From NCBI RefSeq assembly GCF_020906515.1, contig NC_085855.1, positions 1,116,001-1,180,000 on the forward strand: DNA of 64,000 bases. The letters run 5' to 3'. The DNA comes from Vanrija pseudolonga. Its lineage: Eukaryota > Basidiomycota > Tremellomycetes > Trichosporonales > Trichosporonaceae. The notes beneath the pieces were generated by a model. That model was given only the letters and a program-made list of their open reading frames with translations. It had not been told where the DNA came from and ran no database searches. Each line of letters starts with the position of its first letter. Position 1 is the first letter of the stretch. Positions 36,663 through 49,400 of this stretch are shown here, piece after piece. Made by a program: the position numbers and the translations under genes.

Positions 36663-36757
36663 GGCAACATGGCCGAGTGGTCTAAGGCGCTGTGTTCAGG
36701 TACCTCTGAAATTATTTCCGCAGTCTTCGGACGTGGGTTCGAATCCCACTGTTGTCA
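36663..36757 (+). tRNA. tRNA-Leu(CAG), intron-containing
   Basis: The acceptor arm GGCAACA pairs with TGTTGTC (36750-36756) with discriminator A at 36757. The D-arm is TGGCCGAGTGGTCTAAGGCG. The anticodon stem CTGTG (36690-36694) pairs with CGCAG (36719-36723), with anticodon CAG at 36697-36699. A 17-nt intron (36701-36717) follows G37; its CTGAA can pair with TTCAG of the anticodon loop, the usual pre-tRNA intron helix. A type II variable arm precedes the T-arm GTGGGTTCGAATCCCAC. A T4 run at about 36791 could terminate Pol III. CTG is read as leucine if this tRNA is used. Confidence 0.95.
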
Positions 36758-37373
36758 TCAAAGGATTAGATTCCTCCTTAGAAGCTTCTCTTTTGCGTTT
36801 GGGGGTTGCGCTGCTGCGTTTTGGTCGATCAGTCGGTGAGATGAAGAAAACGGCGATCTTGGTCGGTGACCATGATCGGCGGGCGCAGGATGTGCATGGT
36901 GTGTGGGTGCACACCCCATCACTGATCGGTGCGACGGCCTTGCGCATCCTACGCCTATGGCCTGGGCTGATACGGTGTACACACACCCCACACACCCCAC
37001 ACTCTCGAGTGTGTACACGTGTACTTCTGCCACCACTCCAGCTGCCTTGCCCCTGTCCAAGTTCATCAACAAGCCATCACGCATGGGTGAGAGCGCAAGT
37101 GTAGCACTAGGCATGGATTTAGCCCGTGTGATAGCAGAAAGTGAAATATCGCCATCTCATGAGGATGTCGAACTGGTGGAAACGATTCTGCCGCCGACAT
37201 GAATGCTGCGCTCGTCTGACAACCTTCCTCCTCCACGACCCTCCTAAACATCGCGCTCGCGGTGCACGCGCTCGCAGTTCAATCAGATGGCAATGGTTGT
37301 AATGCATAATTGACACAACGCGAACTCTCCGCGAGGAAAGACGACGTGAGCGCGAAGACAGGCTTGATAAAAC
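36758..37373. other. Intergenic, tRNA-Leu to SRP19 3' end
   Basis: This 616-bp stretch is relatively A/T-rich; it has a CACA-rich spot near 36975-37010. No gene was recognised. Confidence 0.5.
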
Positions 37374-38548
37374 CTATCGGCGGCCGCGAACGACCATGCG
37401 CTTCATCTTGGGCTGCTTCTCCTTGGCCGGGGGTGCGTCGTCGCCGCCGCCGCCACCAAAGCCCGAGGTGATACCCTTCTTCTTGTTCTCCTTCTCAGTC
37501 TCGAGGTCACGCTTGACGGCGCTGACTGCCACGCCGGTCGACGCGACGGGCGAGTGGATCGGCAGGCGCTCGTCCTGCGCCGGCCAGGGGAACGGCGCGG
37601 CCGGCGTGCGCGTGGGTAGGAGCACGGGCTTGGGACCCGCCTTGTTGCCCTTGGCGTCGGCCTTGCCCTTGCCGCCCTTGGCCTTGGGCTTGGGCTTGTT
37701 GTCGGCCGCGTCGGCCTTCTTGGCCTTGATCTCGGGCTTGGGCACCAGCGATGGGTTCGCAATCTGCATCTGCCGCGCGAGCTGGATGTACAGCTGCGTG
37801 CGGTTCTTGATGATCGGGTTGAGGAACCGCCCGTCCTTCTGGAACTGGACCTTGACGCGGCCCGGGTTCTCCCAGTCGGCGGGGTGTGTCTTCTCAGGCT
37901 GAAAGGCAAGGTCAGTCACGCGAGTCGTCACGCGAGTGGGCGGCGGCGACGTACCTCGAGCACACTCGAAAGGCCGAGGGACGAGCACGCGCGGGCAATG
38001 TGCGCGGCGAGAGGCCACCACAGCGCCGAGTCGCGCGGCACGCGACGGCCAGTCTTGACCGACGCCTTGGCGTCAAAGTACAGCGGGTATACCGAGTTCC
38101 ACCTGGGGAGTCAGCTAAGCTCAGGAAACGCGTAGCCCACTCACGACTTGTACAAGCTCGGGTCCTGCGCAATCGTCGTGTTGCCAAACTGGCTCTTGAG
38201 CTTGGCCATGCGCGCCTCCTCGACCTCCTGGAGCTTCATCATGTCGCCCATGAAGCCGCCCATCGGGGTGTTGGGGTTGATCTGCGGGCCTCCTCCCTGG
38301 GGGCGCTGCACGTCGTTGTCATACGAGCGGACCACATTCTTGCCCTTTGCTGATGGGGGCGGGGCCTTGGAGTCGGCGCCGTACTCGCCGCGACCCTGCT
38401 CCGCGACCTGGTCAAAGTCGAGCTCATTGTCGTCTGTGATCTCCTCGAGAAGGGCGCCCTGGAGTCCGGTCGACGGCAGGTGGCCCTTGGACGAGGAGGG
38501 CAGCGGGAGGTCGGTGTCGTCGTCAAAGTAGTCCTCGACAGTCGGCAT
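37374..38548 (-). CDS. SEC65: Signal recognition particle subunit SRP19/Sec65
   Basis: The predicted protein has 358 residues in three exons: 38145-38548, 37955-38102, 37374-37898. SRP19 binds SRP RNA and helps load SRP54, for co-translational targeting to the ER. The core domain is WNSVYPLYFDAKASVKTGRR, VPRDSALWWPLAAHIARAC, HPADWENPGRVKVQF and NRTQLYIQLARQMQ. An acidic 110-residue N-terminal extension and a long K/A/P-rich C-terminus ending KMKRMVVRGRR flank it; fungal Sec65 proteins are longer than human SRP19 in the same way. It is divergent with calcineurin A. Confidence 0.93.
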
Positions 38549-39411
38549 GGTGCGGGGTGTGGGTGTTGATGTGGAGATGCTGATAGCGGAGCCTTGACAT
38601 TGCCGACTCGTCGTGCGTCCGTCGAAGCTGAGTCCTCAGGAACCGAGGCCACGTGGTACCGCCTCGTGGCGGCGATAGTCGGCGTTGTGATGTCACTGCT
38701 GGTGGTGGCAAGCCCTGGCGCGAGTCTCGTCATTGTAGCGCGGGGAGAGGGCGTCGAGGGGGCGACAGGCGGCATGGCGGCGGCGGCGCGGTGAGCGGCG
38801 AGGCGCGTCAAGAAGGCCAAGGTGCCCTGGCTGGTGCTCTGACGTTTAGCTGCTCTCTGCTGGCTGCTGGCTGCTGCCCCCCTCTACGTCAGTTAGGCTT
38901 GCAACACCGCGGCTGCCGGTCCGCTGCCCAGTCAGCCTACGCGCAATCAACGACCGCCCGTCCAACGCCAGACACGCACCCACCCCGCACACCGCACTTG
39001 CACTGCACTGAGCTGAGCGAGCGGCAAGCGGGGCGATCCACCGAGCCACCGACGATTCAAGCCACGGCCACTGCCACCACAATTGACGCTTGGATCATCT
39101 CACCTTGGCTTTGTACACCCCCCTCCCCGTCTGTGGCCGCCCATTCCCCCCTCTGCCTCCAACGCGCCAGCCAGCACAACCCCGCCCCGTGTAACATCCC
39201 ATCCCTACTTGCTCTTTACTTTCCATCTACCGACCTACTGCTACTGCACACACATCGCAAACGCGTAGTAGCCCATCGTCACCGCTGCTTGTCAAGACAC
39301 GCGCCGCCGGATAAGCGTCACGTCACTCAACCTACACCCCAACCACCTACACCACCCCCCTTCCTTCTCGCCGCTAACCCTCCACGGCGTCTCGTCGACC
39401 CGTCTGTCGCC
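38549..39411. other. Divergent promoter, SRP19 / calcineurin A
   Basis: No gene was recognised in this 863-bp stretch. From 38940 to the calcineurin ATG the + strand is C-rich and poor in G, a long leader typical of this genome. Confidence 0.5.
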
Positions 39412-41923
39412 ATGACCTCTCCGGCAACTCAGCGGGCAAATGCCATCGCTGCAATCACCAACAAGTCCAACATTCCCATCCCAGAGATCGACTTTACCCA
39501 GCACACGCTCGAGAATGGCGAGATTGTCAGCACGACCGAGCGCGTGGTCAAGGACGTGAGTTTGGCTGCATCGCGCGACGCGGCGCAGAGCAGAGCGGAG
39601 CACGCCCATGGCTTGCTGGAGGGGCACCCACCTGTGCACATTTGGCCCAGCCCTCCACGCCTTTAACGCTCGGCCCCGCGCGACCCCTATGCGCCTTTCT
39701 TGTTGTGCAGAGCTCGGCTGACCATTGGCTTGCTATTCTAGGTTCAAGCGCCGGCCATGTATGTGCCGACAGACGAGCAGTTCTGGTCCAAGCAGGACCC
39801 CACAAAGCCCGACATTGCCTTCCTCAAGAACCACTTCTATCGCGAGGGACGCTTGTCCGAGGAGCAAGCCCTCTACATTCTCGAGAAGTGAGCTACGCGC
39901 GCCCGTCGTCGCTGGGCGGCGGGCCGGGGCTTGACTGCAGCACAATTGCTGACACGCCGCCACCACAGGGGAGGCGAGATTCTGAGGTCGGAACCCAACC
40001 TGCTCGAGGTCGATGCACCGATCACTGGTGGGTGAGACGTGTTCCACACCGTGCTGACCACTCGTGACAGTTTGTGGTGACATTCACGGCCAATACGTGA
40101 GTGACCTTTTGCCCGCGGCGCGCTCGCACCACTGCTGACCCTGCGCTAGTATGACCTCATGAAGCTGTTCGAGGTCGGTGGCAACCCTGCCGACACTCGT
40201 TACCTCTTCCTCGGCGACTATGTCGACCGTGGCTACTTCTCGATCGAGGTGGGTTTGGGGTCACGAGATCCGGGCTAACCCTCAGTGTGTCCTCTACCTC
40301 TGGTCGCTCAAGATGTGGTACCCCGACACCCTCTTCCTACTGCGCGGTAACCACGAGTGCCGTCACTTGACCGACTACTTCACGTTCAAGCTCGAGTGTG
40401 CGTAGCAGCTTACAAGCCGTGTTGCAAGGCCCAGCTGACCCGCCCAGGCAAGCACAAGTACTCGGAGACTGTGTACAACGCTTGCATGGACACGTTCTGC
40501 AACCTTCCCCTTGCCGCTGTCATGAACAGGCAGTTCCTCTGCATCCACGGTGGTCTCTCGCCCGAGCTCCACACCTTGGACGACCTCAGATCCGTGCGTG
40601 ACGGTATACGCGTTCGTGGACACCTGCTGATTGTCCCAGATCAACCGTTTCCGTGAGCCCCCCACCCACGGCTTGATGTGCGACATCCTCTGGGCCGACC
40701 CATTGGAAGACTTTGGCAATGAGAAGAACCCGACCGAGAACTTTGTTCACAATCATGTTCGTGGTTGCTCGTACTTCTTCACCTACAACGCGGCGTGCCA
40801 GTTCCTGGAGCGCAACAACCTGCTGTCCATCATCCGTGCCCACGAGGCCCAGGACGCTGGATACCGCATGTACAAGAAGACCAAGACTACCGGCTTCCCC
40901 TCGGTCATGACCATCTTCTCGGCGCCCAACTACCTCGACGTGTACTCAAACAAGGCCGCCGTTCTGAAGTACGAGGCCAATGTCATGAACATTCGCCAGT
41001 TCAACTGCACGCCCCACCCCTACTGGCTCCCCAACTTTATGGACGTCTTCACCTGGTCTCTTCCTTTCGTCGGCGAGAAGAGTGAGTCAGCTAGCATCTT
41101 GTCTTGAAGCACAGCTGACCCTCTCAGTCACGGACATGCTCATTGCCATTCTCAACTGCTGCACCAAGGAGGAGCTCGAGGAAGAGGAGGAGGAGGAGAC
41201 GCCGATGATCACGCCAGACGAGCCAGAGACGGGCGAGGAGGGAGACATGTCGGCCGAGAGGAGACAGGTTATCAAGAACAAGATTCTTGCCGTTGGTCGC
41301 ATGTCGCGAGTGTTCTCGTTGCTTCGGTACGTGGAGCCTTGGGACAAGGCGGAGAACGCGCAACTGACCCACCCAGTGAGGAGTCTGAACGCGTGTCAGA
41401 GCTCAAGAGCATCACCGGCTCGGCCAACCTGCCTCAGGGTGCTCTTGCCAACGGCGCCGAGGGCATCAAGGAGGCCATCCAGGGCTTTGACGACGCGCGT
41501 AAGAGTGATATCGAGAACGAGCGTCTTCCTCCGGACATCATCGACCCCGACGAGGACAAGCCGGCGTCGCCTTCGCCTTCGGTGCCAACGTCACCAGCTG
41601 CGCACACTGGATCTCCTGTCGCCGACAAGACTGGTGCCGTCTTACCGCCTCTCAACACCAACGTGTCGGCAAGCGATATTGTGTCGCCCGTGTCGCCTGC
41701 GACGCCAGGAGGAGCGTCGTGGCGCCGTGGCCACGCTCGTCAGGCCTCGCTCGGCACAACCCGCACGTCACCCTCGACCCGTCGCCGTTCGCTCGAGAAC
41801 ACGATGGAGCTCATCCGTGACGTTGTCGGCGGCCGCGACGCCAATGCCGACTCGAACGTGCGCGAGCTTGCTGAGGTCATCTCGAGCCCGTCGCGAACCC
41901 GGCCCGAGAACTCGATTGCCTAG
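39412..41923 (+). CDS. CNA1: Calcineurin catalytic subunit A (PP2B)
   Basis: The predicted protein has 639 residues in ten exons: 39412-39555, 39742-39887, 39969-40027, 40071-40096 (26 nt), 40150-40248, 40286-40397, 40448-40593, 40640-41081, 41128-41326, 41377-41923. Calcineurin is the calcium/calmodulin-activated Ser/Thr phosphatase controlling stress, mating and thermotolerance in fungi. Metallophosphatase motifs are [37 protein letters not shown] and [26 protein letters not shown] and the calcineurin-B helix region [19 protein letters not shown] follow. [22 protein letters not shown] fits the calmodulin-binding/linker part. The C-terminal tail is Ser/Pro-rich with many SP/TP sites, as in basidiomycete calcineurin A. 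Confidence 0.96.
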
Positions 41924-42181
41924 GTGATGAACACTTTTATTCTATACTGTAGTTTGAAATCATTGACAACAAACCCCACCCCAACCCATCCTACGGCGCC
42001 GCGACGAACCCGATACCAAAGGCCGTTCTCTGCCTAGCAATTGTAGATACCAGCAGCCGTAGAGCGCCTTGCAAACCCAAAACAGATACCCACAACGGTA
42101 TGTATGTCATGGCTATCGCATCTTCATCATACAAGAGATCAAACAGGACTGATGCTTTACTGACGGTGCTGTCGTCGTCGC

Positions 42182-43597
42182 CTAGGCGGCCTTGGAGAAG
42201 AGGGGGTGCTTGGCGGTGAGCTTTGAAGCCGTGGAGATGATGATACGGGCATAGTCCTCGAACTGCTCCTTGGAGACGAAGAGGATGCCCTGGCAGAGGA
42301 CGGCCTTTGTGATCTGGGCCGTGAGGCCCTGGTACCAGCCGGCGATGCCCTCCTCCTTGTAGACCTTTGTGAGGACGTCGATGGCGCCCTTGGGCTTCTG
42401 GTCCTCGGGGTCCTCGGCCTTGGCCTGGAGACGGACCTTGGCCTGGGTGGGGTGTCAGCTGGCCATTTCCTTCCTTCCCCTCTCCTCCTCGCACTCACAA
42501 AGATGTAGGGGTAGGTGACAACCGTCGCAAGCGTCTTGGAGAAGACGCCGAGCCAGAACGCCTCGCCGACGGTAAGCTTTCCGCCCTCGCGGCCCTCGGA
42601 GAGGATCCACGACTTTGCGCGCTCGAACACGCCGTACGTGATGGCGGGGTTGACGGTGAGCACGAGGCCGGGCTTGAGGCCGGTCCAGAGGGCCGTCACG
42701 CCGCCCTCCTTGACAATGTCGGCGGCGGTCTCGAACAGCGTCGGCTCGTGGGCCGCCTTGCCCGTCGCGCCTGGTGGCGGGAGCCAGAGCTGCTGGCGCG
42801 TCGCGACGACGGCGACGGGGATCGTGAAGATCTGCGCGAGCGCGCCGGCGGCCGCGCCGAGGCCGAGCTCGGCACCCGTCCCCAGCGGCCCTGTGGTGCG
42901 CTTGAGGGCCGCGTTGCGCAGCCAGGTGTGGAAGAAGAAATAGGCGAACTCTGGGGAAGGAGAGTGTTAGTTCGTGCGAGCGAGCGAGGGTGCCGAGGCT
43001 CGGGAGGAAGCACGACACGGCCGTGCGGTGGCGCCCCGAGGATGAGCGATGGGTTTGATGAGATGCGATGAGATGCTCGCTCGACCCGAGTTGGAGTAGC
43101 GAGGCTGCAGCATCCGGCCCGACCCCATCACATGCCATCATCGCCATGGTCATCGCTCCGCTGCCTCCTCCTTGCCCTGCTCTCCTCTCCAAGCCCCACT
43201 CACGCATCGAGAACGAGTTGATCATGTTCGCGCTGAAGCCCTTGAAGGCGCCCGCGACACCCTCGGTGCGGATGATGCGGATGAGCATGTTGAGCATCTG
43301 GAACGAGCGGAGCTTGCGCTTGATGGCGCCCGCGAGGCCGCCCTTGCCCTGCTTGGCGGCGGCCGCGTCCTCGCGCTTCTCGGCCTCGATCTCGGACGCC
43401 GGCAGCGCCTGCAGGCGCGTCTTGACCGTGTCGAGGGGGTAGACGACGCTGCGGGGTGTCAGTTGTTTGGGGGACCGGGGTGGCGGAACAGCTCCGACGC
43501 AGCCAGCGTCAACTCACGCATTGGAGAAGACGGCGCCCAGGGCGCCGGCGAGGGCAGAGCCGAACGGCGTGAGAGGCTCGACTGCGGCTCCGGACAT
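42182..43597 (-). CDS. ANT1: Peroxisomal adenine-nucleotide carrier (Pmp47/Ant1 type)
   Basis: The predicted protein has 345 residues in four exons: 43518-43597, 43204-43448, 42499-42950, 42182-42442. It is a mitochondrial-carrier-family protein with three repeats: VVYPLDTVKTRLQ (PxDxxK), QIFTIPVAVVATRQQLW, and VVTYPYIFAKVRLQAK. The second and third motifs, without PxDxxK and with TYPYIFAKVRLQ, are the mark of the Pmp47/Ant1 subgroup that exchanges ATP for AMP across the peroxisomal membrane to activate fatty acids for beta-oxidation. A basic insertion lies between the first two helices. Convergent with calcineurin A. Confidence 0.9.
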
Positions 43598-46452
43598 GGT
43601 CTCTATAACTTTTAATGGGAGTGAGTGGTAGCGAGCAAGAGCAAGAGTGGTGCGTGCGGCGTTGTAGTCGATGATGCGGGCCCAGCCGTAGTGTTAGTTG
43701 CAGTAGCACTTGCAGCAATGCACATGTAATGGCCGATGCGTGTGGGATCGCACTCGGCTAGGATACCCGGATTTGGAGGGGGTCGTCGTCAAAGTGGAGC
43801 CTGGCTGGCTGGCTCGCCTGTCGCCTCGCAGCCATCCCCACACATACGCACGGTGACGATGGCGCTCTGACTAACCGTCTGCATCCGTCGCGAGCACTCC
43901 CTCTGCTATATGCATTTTGCCGGGCACCGGGGCGGGGCCACACGGAAGCGGGGGTCAGCCAGGCGCACGCAAACGGCATTGGCGACGAATCCGACAGTCC
44001 GTGACCTCCGCAGACAAGCCGCCCGGTATCCGCGGGCGCACACGCGCGGGCGGCATGGCGGCATCAACAGTGGGGGGACGCCCGTGCCTGATGCCGTGCG
44101 GGGACTGGGAGCTGATTGGCTGACGCACACCAAAAAGTTCGGGTCACCTGGTTACAGGGAAGGGAAAGAAATTCGAACGGACGGTCTAGAGGCTCGTACA
44201 CGGAGATTTCTAGTAAAAGGCGAGAAATTTATACGAACTGTGCGAGCCTCCCGTCCATGAAAATCGGCGTTTTTCGACTTGCATATGAGGGGATGGGCGC
44301 AAGGGTAATCCAGTGTTTCCATGCGCATCATGCATCCCTCCTCACCCAAACAAGTATGCATAAGTCTGTGTGGGTAAGAAGAACACACTATGGTTCTCGG
44401 AATGCATGAGCATTCCTTCTCGGGCGGCGTAGACGGAGAGTTGCGATCGCGGGGCTGGCTGTTTGTTGGGTCTCGACGTGCCACAACTCGCACTGTCTGT
44501 CTCCAGCACGAGCAGTCGAGATGGTACTGCACGCGTTTCGCTTGCCAGTAGGTACCGCCAGCGCGTCCTTCTGGCTTACCGGGGAAGGTGGAGAAAGTGA
44601 CTGGCACTGTGCGTGTGCCGGGTGATTGCTCGCCAGAGCCGAAGTGGCGGAAGGAAGTACTGTGAAGCCTTCGTGTCCTGCCGCTGCTGAGGTTGACGCT
44701 CAGTGTCTAGAAGATACAATGTGACTCCAGTCCTGCCTTTAGACTGAAATCGGCGCCGAATCGTGTGCCGAAGCCTGTTGGCCGAGGTATGGTCCGATGG
44801 ACTTGTCGATACGCCTTCGAGCTCACCTGTGATCAGCAACCCATACCGGTCACACCGAGTGTCAGCGGGCTTGACCCGCTCGGCGGTCCCAGTCTTGGTT
44901 CCGAGAATGAATACGACGAGATGCCTGTGTCATGGGAAGATTGCGGGTCGGCGTGATGCCGTGGAGCGAGCCAATGCTGTGGCAGGCTGCGGAGCGAGGA
45001 CTGTACCGCACTGAGCCAGACGCGAGCCGTGTCTCCCCTCAGGACACCGCTGGCATAATCACATGTATCTGCAACGGTCCCCGAGCATACAAGGCATTCA
45101 AGGAGTCCTGCGCAACCACTCCCCACCCCGCACATAGGTGCTAGGTCTAACAGAGTGGCCCACGTCCCGTCACTCTCGCCACACTCGTACGAGCTGGACG
45201 CCGCGAGACACAGCCTTCCCAACCTCCCACTCGCGATACGCGCGCAAGTCGAGCAACACCCGCAGACACAGCACGTTGACTCACCGTCGCCGGCGAGGAC
45301 GACCCCGGGGCGAGCGGAACCGAGCTGCGAGGCGATGCGCGCTGCCACGCCGGTGCCGAGGGGTACCGCGCCGCGCCGCGCCGTGCTTGGCGTGGCGGCT
45401 CGTGTGCAGTGGATACGTGGGCGAGAACGACCGAGGTGTGCCGTTCACAGCCATGCATGCTACCCCAACGTGGCGTGATGAAAGCCTAGTAGCGGAGACG
45501 CTATCCAGATACAGTACAGCAGACTGACAAGGGTTTATCATTCGCGAGTTACAGGCAGGCCGAAGCACAGGTCAAGCTGCCAGTCAGTCTGTCTGCCCCG
45601 ACACCGTGGCCGACGCTGTCAGCGCTTGCCAGCCCCCGCACGATCGCTATCACCCGTGAAGCGCATGTATCACCTCGGCGTCTTGTGGCGCGCGATGCCA
45701 AGAACGCATCGACCCATAAAAGATCTGGCGAGTGCACGTGGCATTCGGTCAGCGGCGCGGGCGGCGTCTCGGCGTCAGAGCTGTGCAGACGAGCGCGCCG
45801 GCGCAGCACCTGTCGTTGGCGGTGCTGGGAACGAGAATCGACGTGCGCTGCGTATGTACACGGCGAGCTCGTCGCGTTACGGAGCACCAGCGTGCAGCGC
45901 GTCCCGAAGTGCACTCCGAGGTAGGCATGTTTGTGTTATTGCCACGCGGCCAGGCTGCATCATTGCCGCAGTGTGCCCTGGCTCAGGACCTCGCGCGCGG
46001 CGGGGCTGGCTGGCTGGCTGCCGCATCGCCATGTCAGGTCACGGCGGGTGCGTCAGGTCGGCGGCGGTGTAAGGGACCAGGCGACGAGTCCGGCTGCACC
46101 GGCGACCGAGCACTCGACGACGGTGGATGTGATGCAGGAGAGGAGAGTTGAATGAATGGAGCAAGGTGCAGAAGGAGCAAGCGGGCAGCACGGCGGCTGC
46201 AGATGACCACCAGCCGGCAGTGTGTGCGGCAGGGCCGAACGGGGGCGGCCTCGACGATAGCAGTAGCCGCATCAACCATCAACCCCCACCCCCCTTAACA
46301 CCCCTCCCCCCCTTTCTGGTGCGTGTCACTCCTTGTCTCGTCACTCTTTGTTGCACTTTGCACTCGCACCACTAGACCTCGCATCCAACCCAATGTCCAA
46401 GCCCCTCCCCCTCTAGCCAGCGCCTCATCCCATCCAAAAAAACCGACCAGCC
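43598..46452. other. 2.85-kb gene desert
   Basis: No convincing gene was found on either strand. The part from about 44100 to 44800 is clearly richer in A and T than the coding flanks. Open frames here are short and odd in composition. The downstream end (46270-46450) is C-rich leader of the PSD2 gene. A CGCGCCGCGCCG repeat lies near 45365. Confidence 0.55.
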
Positions 46453-49400
46453 ATGGCCTCTGCATCGCGCGTCGAGCCCCCAGACGAGGAGCACGCGTCG
46501 GCCCCCCCAGTGCCGTCGTCATCGGCGGCTGCAACTGCTGCTACTCCTGCTGCTGCTGCTGCTGCCGCGGCACCCGCTGGAACGACGACAGCCCCCGACG
46601 CCTCGCCCACGCCGTCGCACCATGGGCACCTTCCCACGGCGCGGCTCAAGCGCCTCGCCGCCAAGCCGCTCAAGCCGCTCAAGCTCGCCGCGTCGGCGAT
46701 CCACTCCGTCTCCCACTCGCGCTCGGCGACGCCGACGCCCCAGGCCTCCTTTGACGACGAGGACAACATCCCGCGCAACAACAGCTCGGGCTCGACCCTC
46801 CTAGACGTGCCCGACACCACCACCAAGTCCCGCCCCCGCCTGGGCAAGCACCGCTCCTCGGCAAGCCAGCAGATCACCGACCCCGCCCTCCTCGCCCAGG
46901 CCACCCGCGGCCCGCGCAAGCCACTCGAAGGCGAGGACCCCGCGGCGTGGCTCCGCGTTCGTGTCAACAGCGCCGAGGGCCTCGTGGTCAAGGACAGAAA
47001 CGGATTCAGCGACCCGTAAGTGGCCTGGTGATGGTGGTGCATAGCGGCGCTGACACTGCAGATTTGTGTCGATTCTCCTCGCACCGTCGACGAGGTACAC
47101 CACGCCGGTCGTCAAGCGCTCCCTCAACCCCATCTTCCCTGCGGCGCAGAGCACGTTCGACTTCCCGATTTACCTCAGCCTCGCGGGCGTGATCGGTGGT
47201 CGTGGCCTCGAGGGTGTCGTGTGGGACAAGGTGAGCTTAGAACCTGAGACTTGAGCTGACGCCCCAGGACCTCATGAGGAAGGAGTACATGGGGGAGCTG
47301 TTTGTCGGCGTCGACCAGTGGTTCAGCAGCGGCACCCCGCGCCTGTGGTCAGAAGACCTTCCTGTAAGTCCAGCAGCCACCAGTGCTGTCGCTGACGCCA
47401 TAGCTGCAAAGCTACGAGCTCATCTCAACAAGGAGAAAACAAAAGGTCTCTGGATCCGTCTCCTTGCAGATTGGTTTTGTCGAGCCACCATCGACCAACC
47501 CCTCCGAGGCCCTCAACAAGGTCACCAAGGTGTACAACAGAATCCTGCAAAACACGCTTGGCCGTGGGCAGTTTGGTGTCTTAGGTGTCCCCGCGGTGAG
47601 TCGACGGAGAGTGTTACACAACGTCCAACGCTAACAGACCCCTAGCACGAGGGCATTGGCACCGTTATGATCAAGCGCGGAGACAGCCAGGGCGATGAAC
47701 TGCCGCGGTCCAACTCGGGCCGCGTTGGTCTGATGACCTCGGCTTTGGTTGCCCCGTCGATGGAAAGGACGCCAAGCCAGCAGCCGGGAGCCGGTTTCCA
47801 CGACTTCACAGACGATGGCCTGTCGAGCTCTGACGACGACTTGTGCGATGCCGCGGAGGGCGACGATGATGGCTTCCTGCGCGACACGCCATTGTCCTAC
47901 GACGATGTGTCGCATCTGGATGCCGCTGGCGCCGAGCTTTTGCCCCCTCGCACGTCTAGCCTCGGCGTCAAGGGCCACGACCACGAGCCGCTCTCCCCCC
48001 AGCCCACGTATGAACCCCTCTCACCCATGCCAGACTACAGCCGCAGATCAAGCGCACCAGGCTCGGCCCCACCAACGCCTGGCATCCCCTCTACACCTGG
48101 CGCACAGGCTACCAAGAAGAAGAGGCGAATCTTTGGCCGCGGCAAATCCAGGAAAGAGTTCAACTTCACCCAGGACAGCGGCCGTGGCGTCCTGGGCATT
48201 GTCGTCATGGAGATTCAGAGTGCTAGTGACCTGCCCAAGCTCAAGAACAGTAGGTTTTGCCCTGCGTTCTGTCGCTGACATTAGCCCTCCGCACCGGCTG
48301 GGACATGGACCCCTTCGTTGTCATCTCATTCGGCAAGAAGGTGTTCCGTACTCGTGTTATCCGTCACTCGCTCAACCCAACTTGGGACGAGAAGCTCCTC
48401 TTCCACGTCCATGACCACGAGCAGGCATATACCGTCCAGATGGCGGTGCTGGACTGGGACAAGATCTCGGGCAACGACTTTGTTGGCACCAGTACGCTCC
48501 CTCTGAGCGAACTGGCAGCGGACGCACCCAAGCCGGACCCAGTGACCGGTCTCTATCTCGAGAATGTGGATGGCAAGCACGACATGAAGGAGTTTACGGT
48601 GAGTGGCTGACAAGTTGTTCGGCCACTAACGACCACAGCTCCCCATCCTCACGTCCACATCGATGGCCTGGGAAGCTAGACACTCGCCGTCTCTGACTGT
48701 TCGTGCCAAGTTCGAGCCGTACGACGCCCTGCGTCAGCGTTTCTGGCGCCAGTACATCAAGCAGTACGACACGGACAACACGGGCGCCATCTCCCACTTT
48801 GAGCTCTGCGCCATGCTCGACTCTCTCGGATCCACCCTCACGCATCAGACGATTGAGTTGTTCTTTACTCGTTTCGGCAAGACACCAGACAAGGACGAGC
48901 TTACATTTGATGAAGTGGTCCAGTGCATGGAGCGCGAGGTCCACAAGACTAGCGATCAGAAGCGCGAGGCCAGCAATGACGACTCGAACGCAGTGGACCC
49001 AGACGAGCTCAACGAGCAGCTTCTGCGTAGCTGGCCCAGAGGAGGCGAGGACAGCACTCTCGTCTCAAGCACCCCTTCGTCAATCTCGGACATCCAGGAT
49101 CCCCATATCCCATCTCTCAAGGTCGATCAAAGCGGCGCATCGTCGCAGGACCAGTCGCTACGCCCATCGCATACGGCATCTCCGCCCGTCCTCTCGGACA
49201 ACGAGGACGGAGGCGACGGCAGCGGCGCCGAGCTGGAACGCGTCATCAACATCAAGGCGTGCCCCTTGTGTCATCGCTCGCGCCTCGGTAAGCGCAGCGA
49301 ACGTGACATCATCACCCACCTCGCCATCTGTGCGTCCTCCGACTGGGGCCGCGTCGACCGCATCATGACTGGCAACTATGTGACCTCGAGCCAGGCTCAG

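Noticed and set aside
44833-45348. 171-codon minus-strand frame in the gene desert
   Set aside because: Cys/Ser-rich, no motif, no splice signals or leader features; probably chance.
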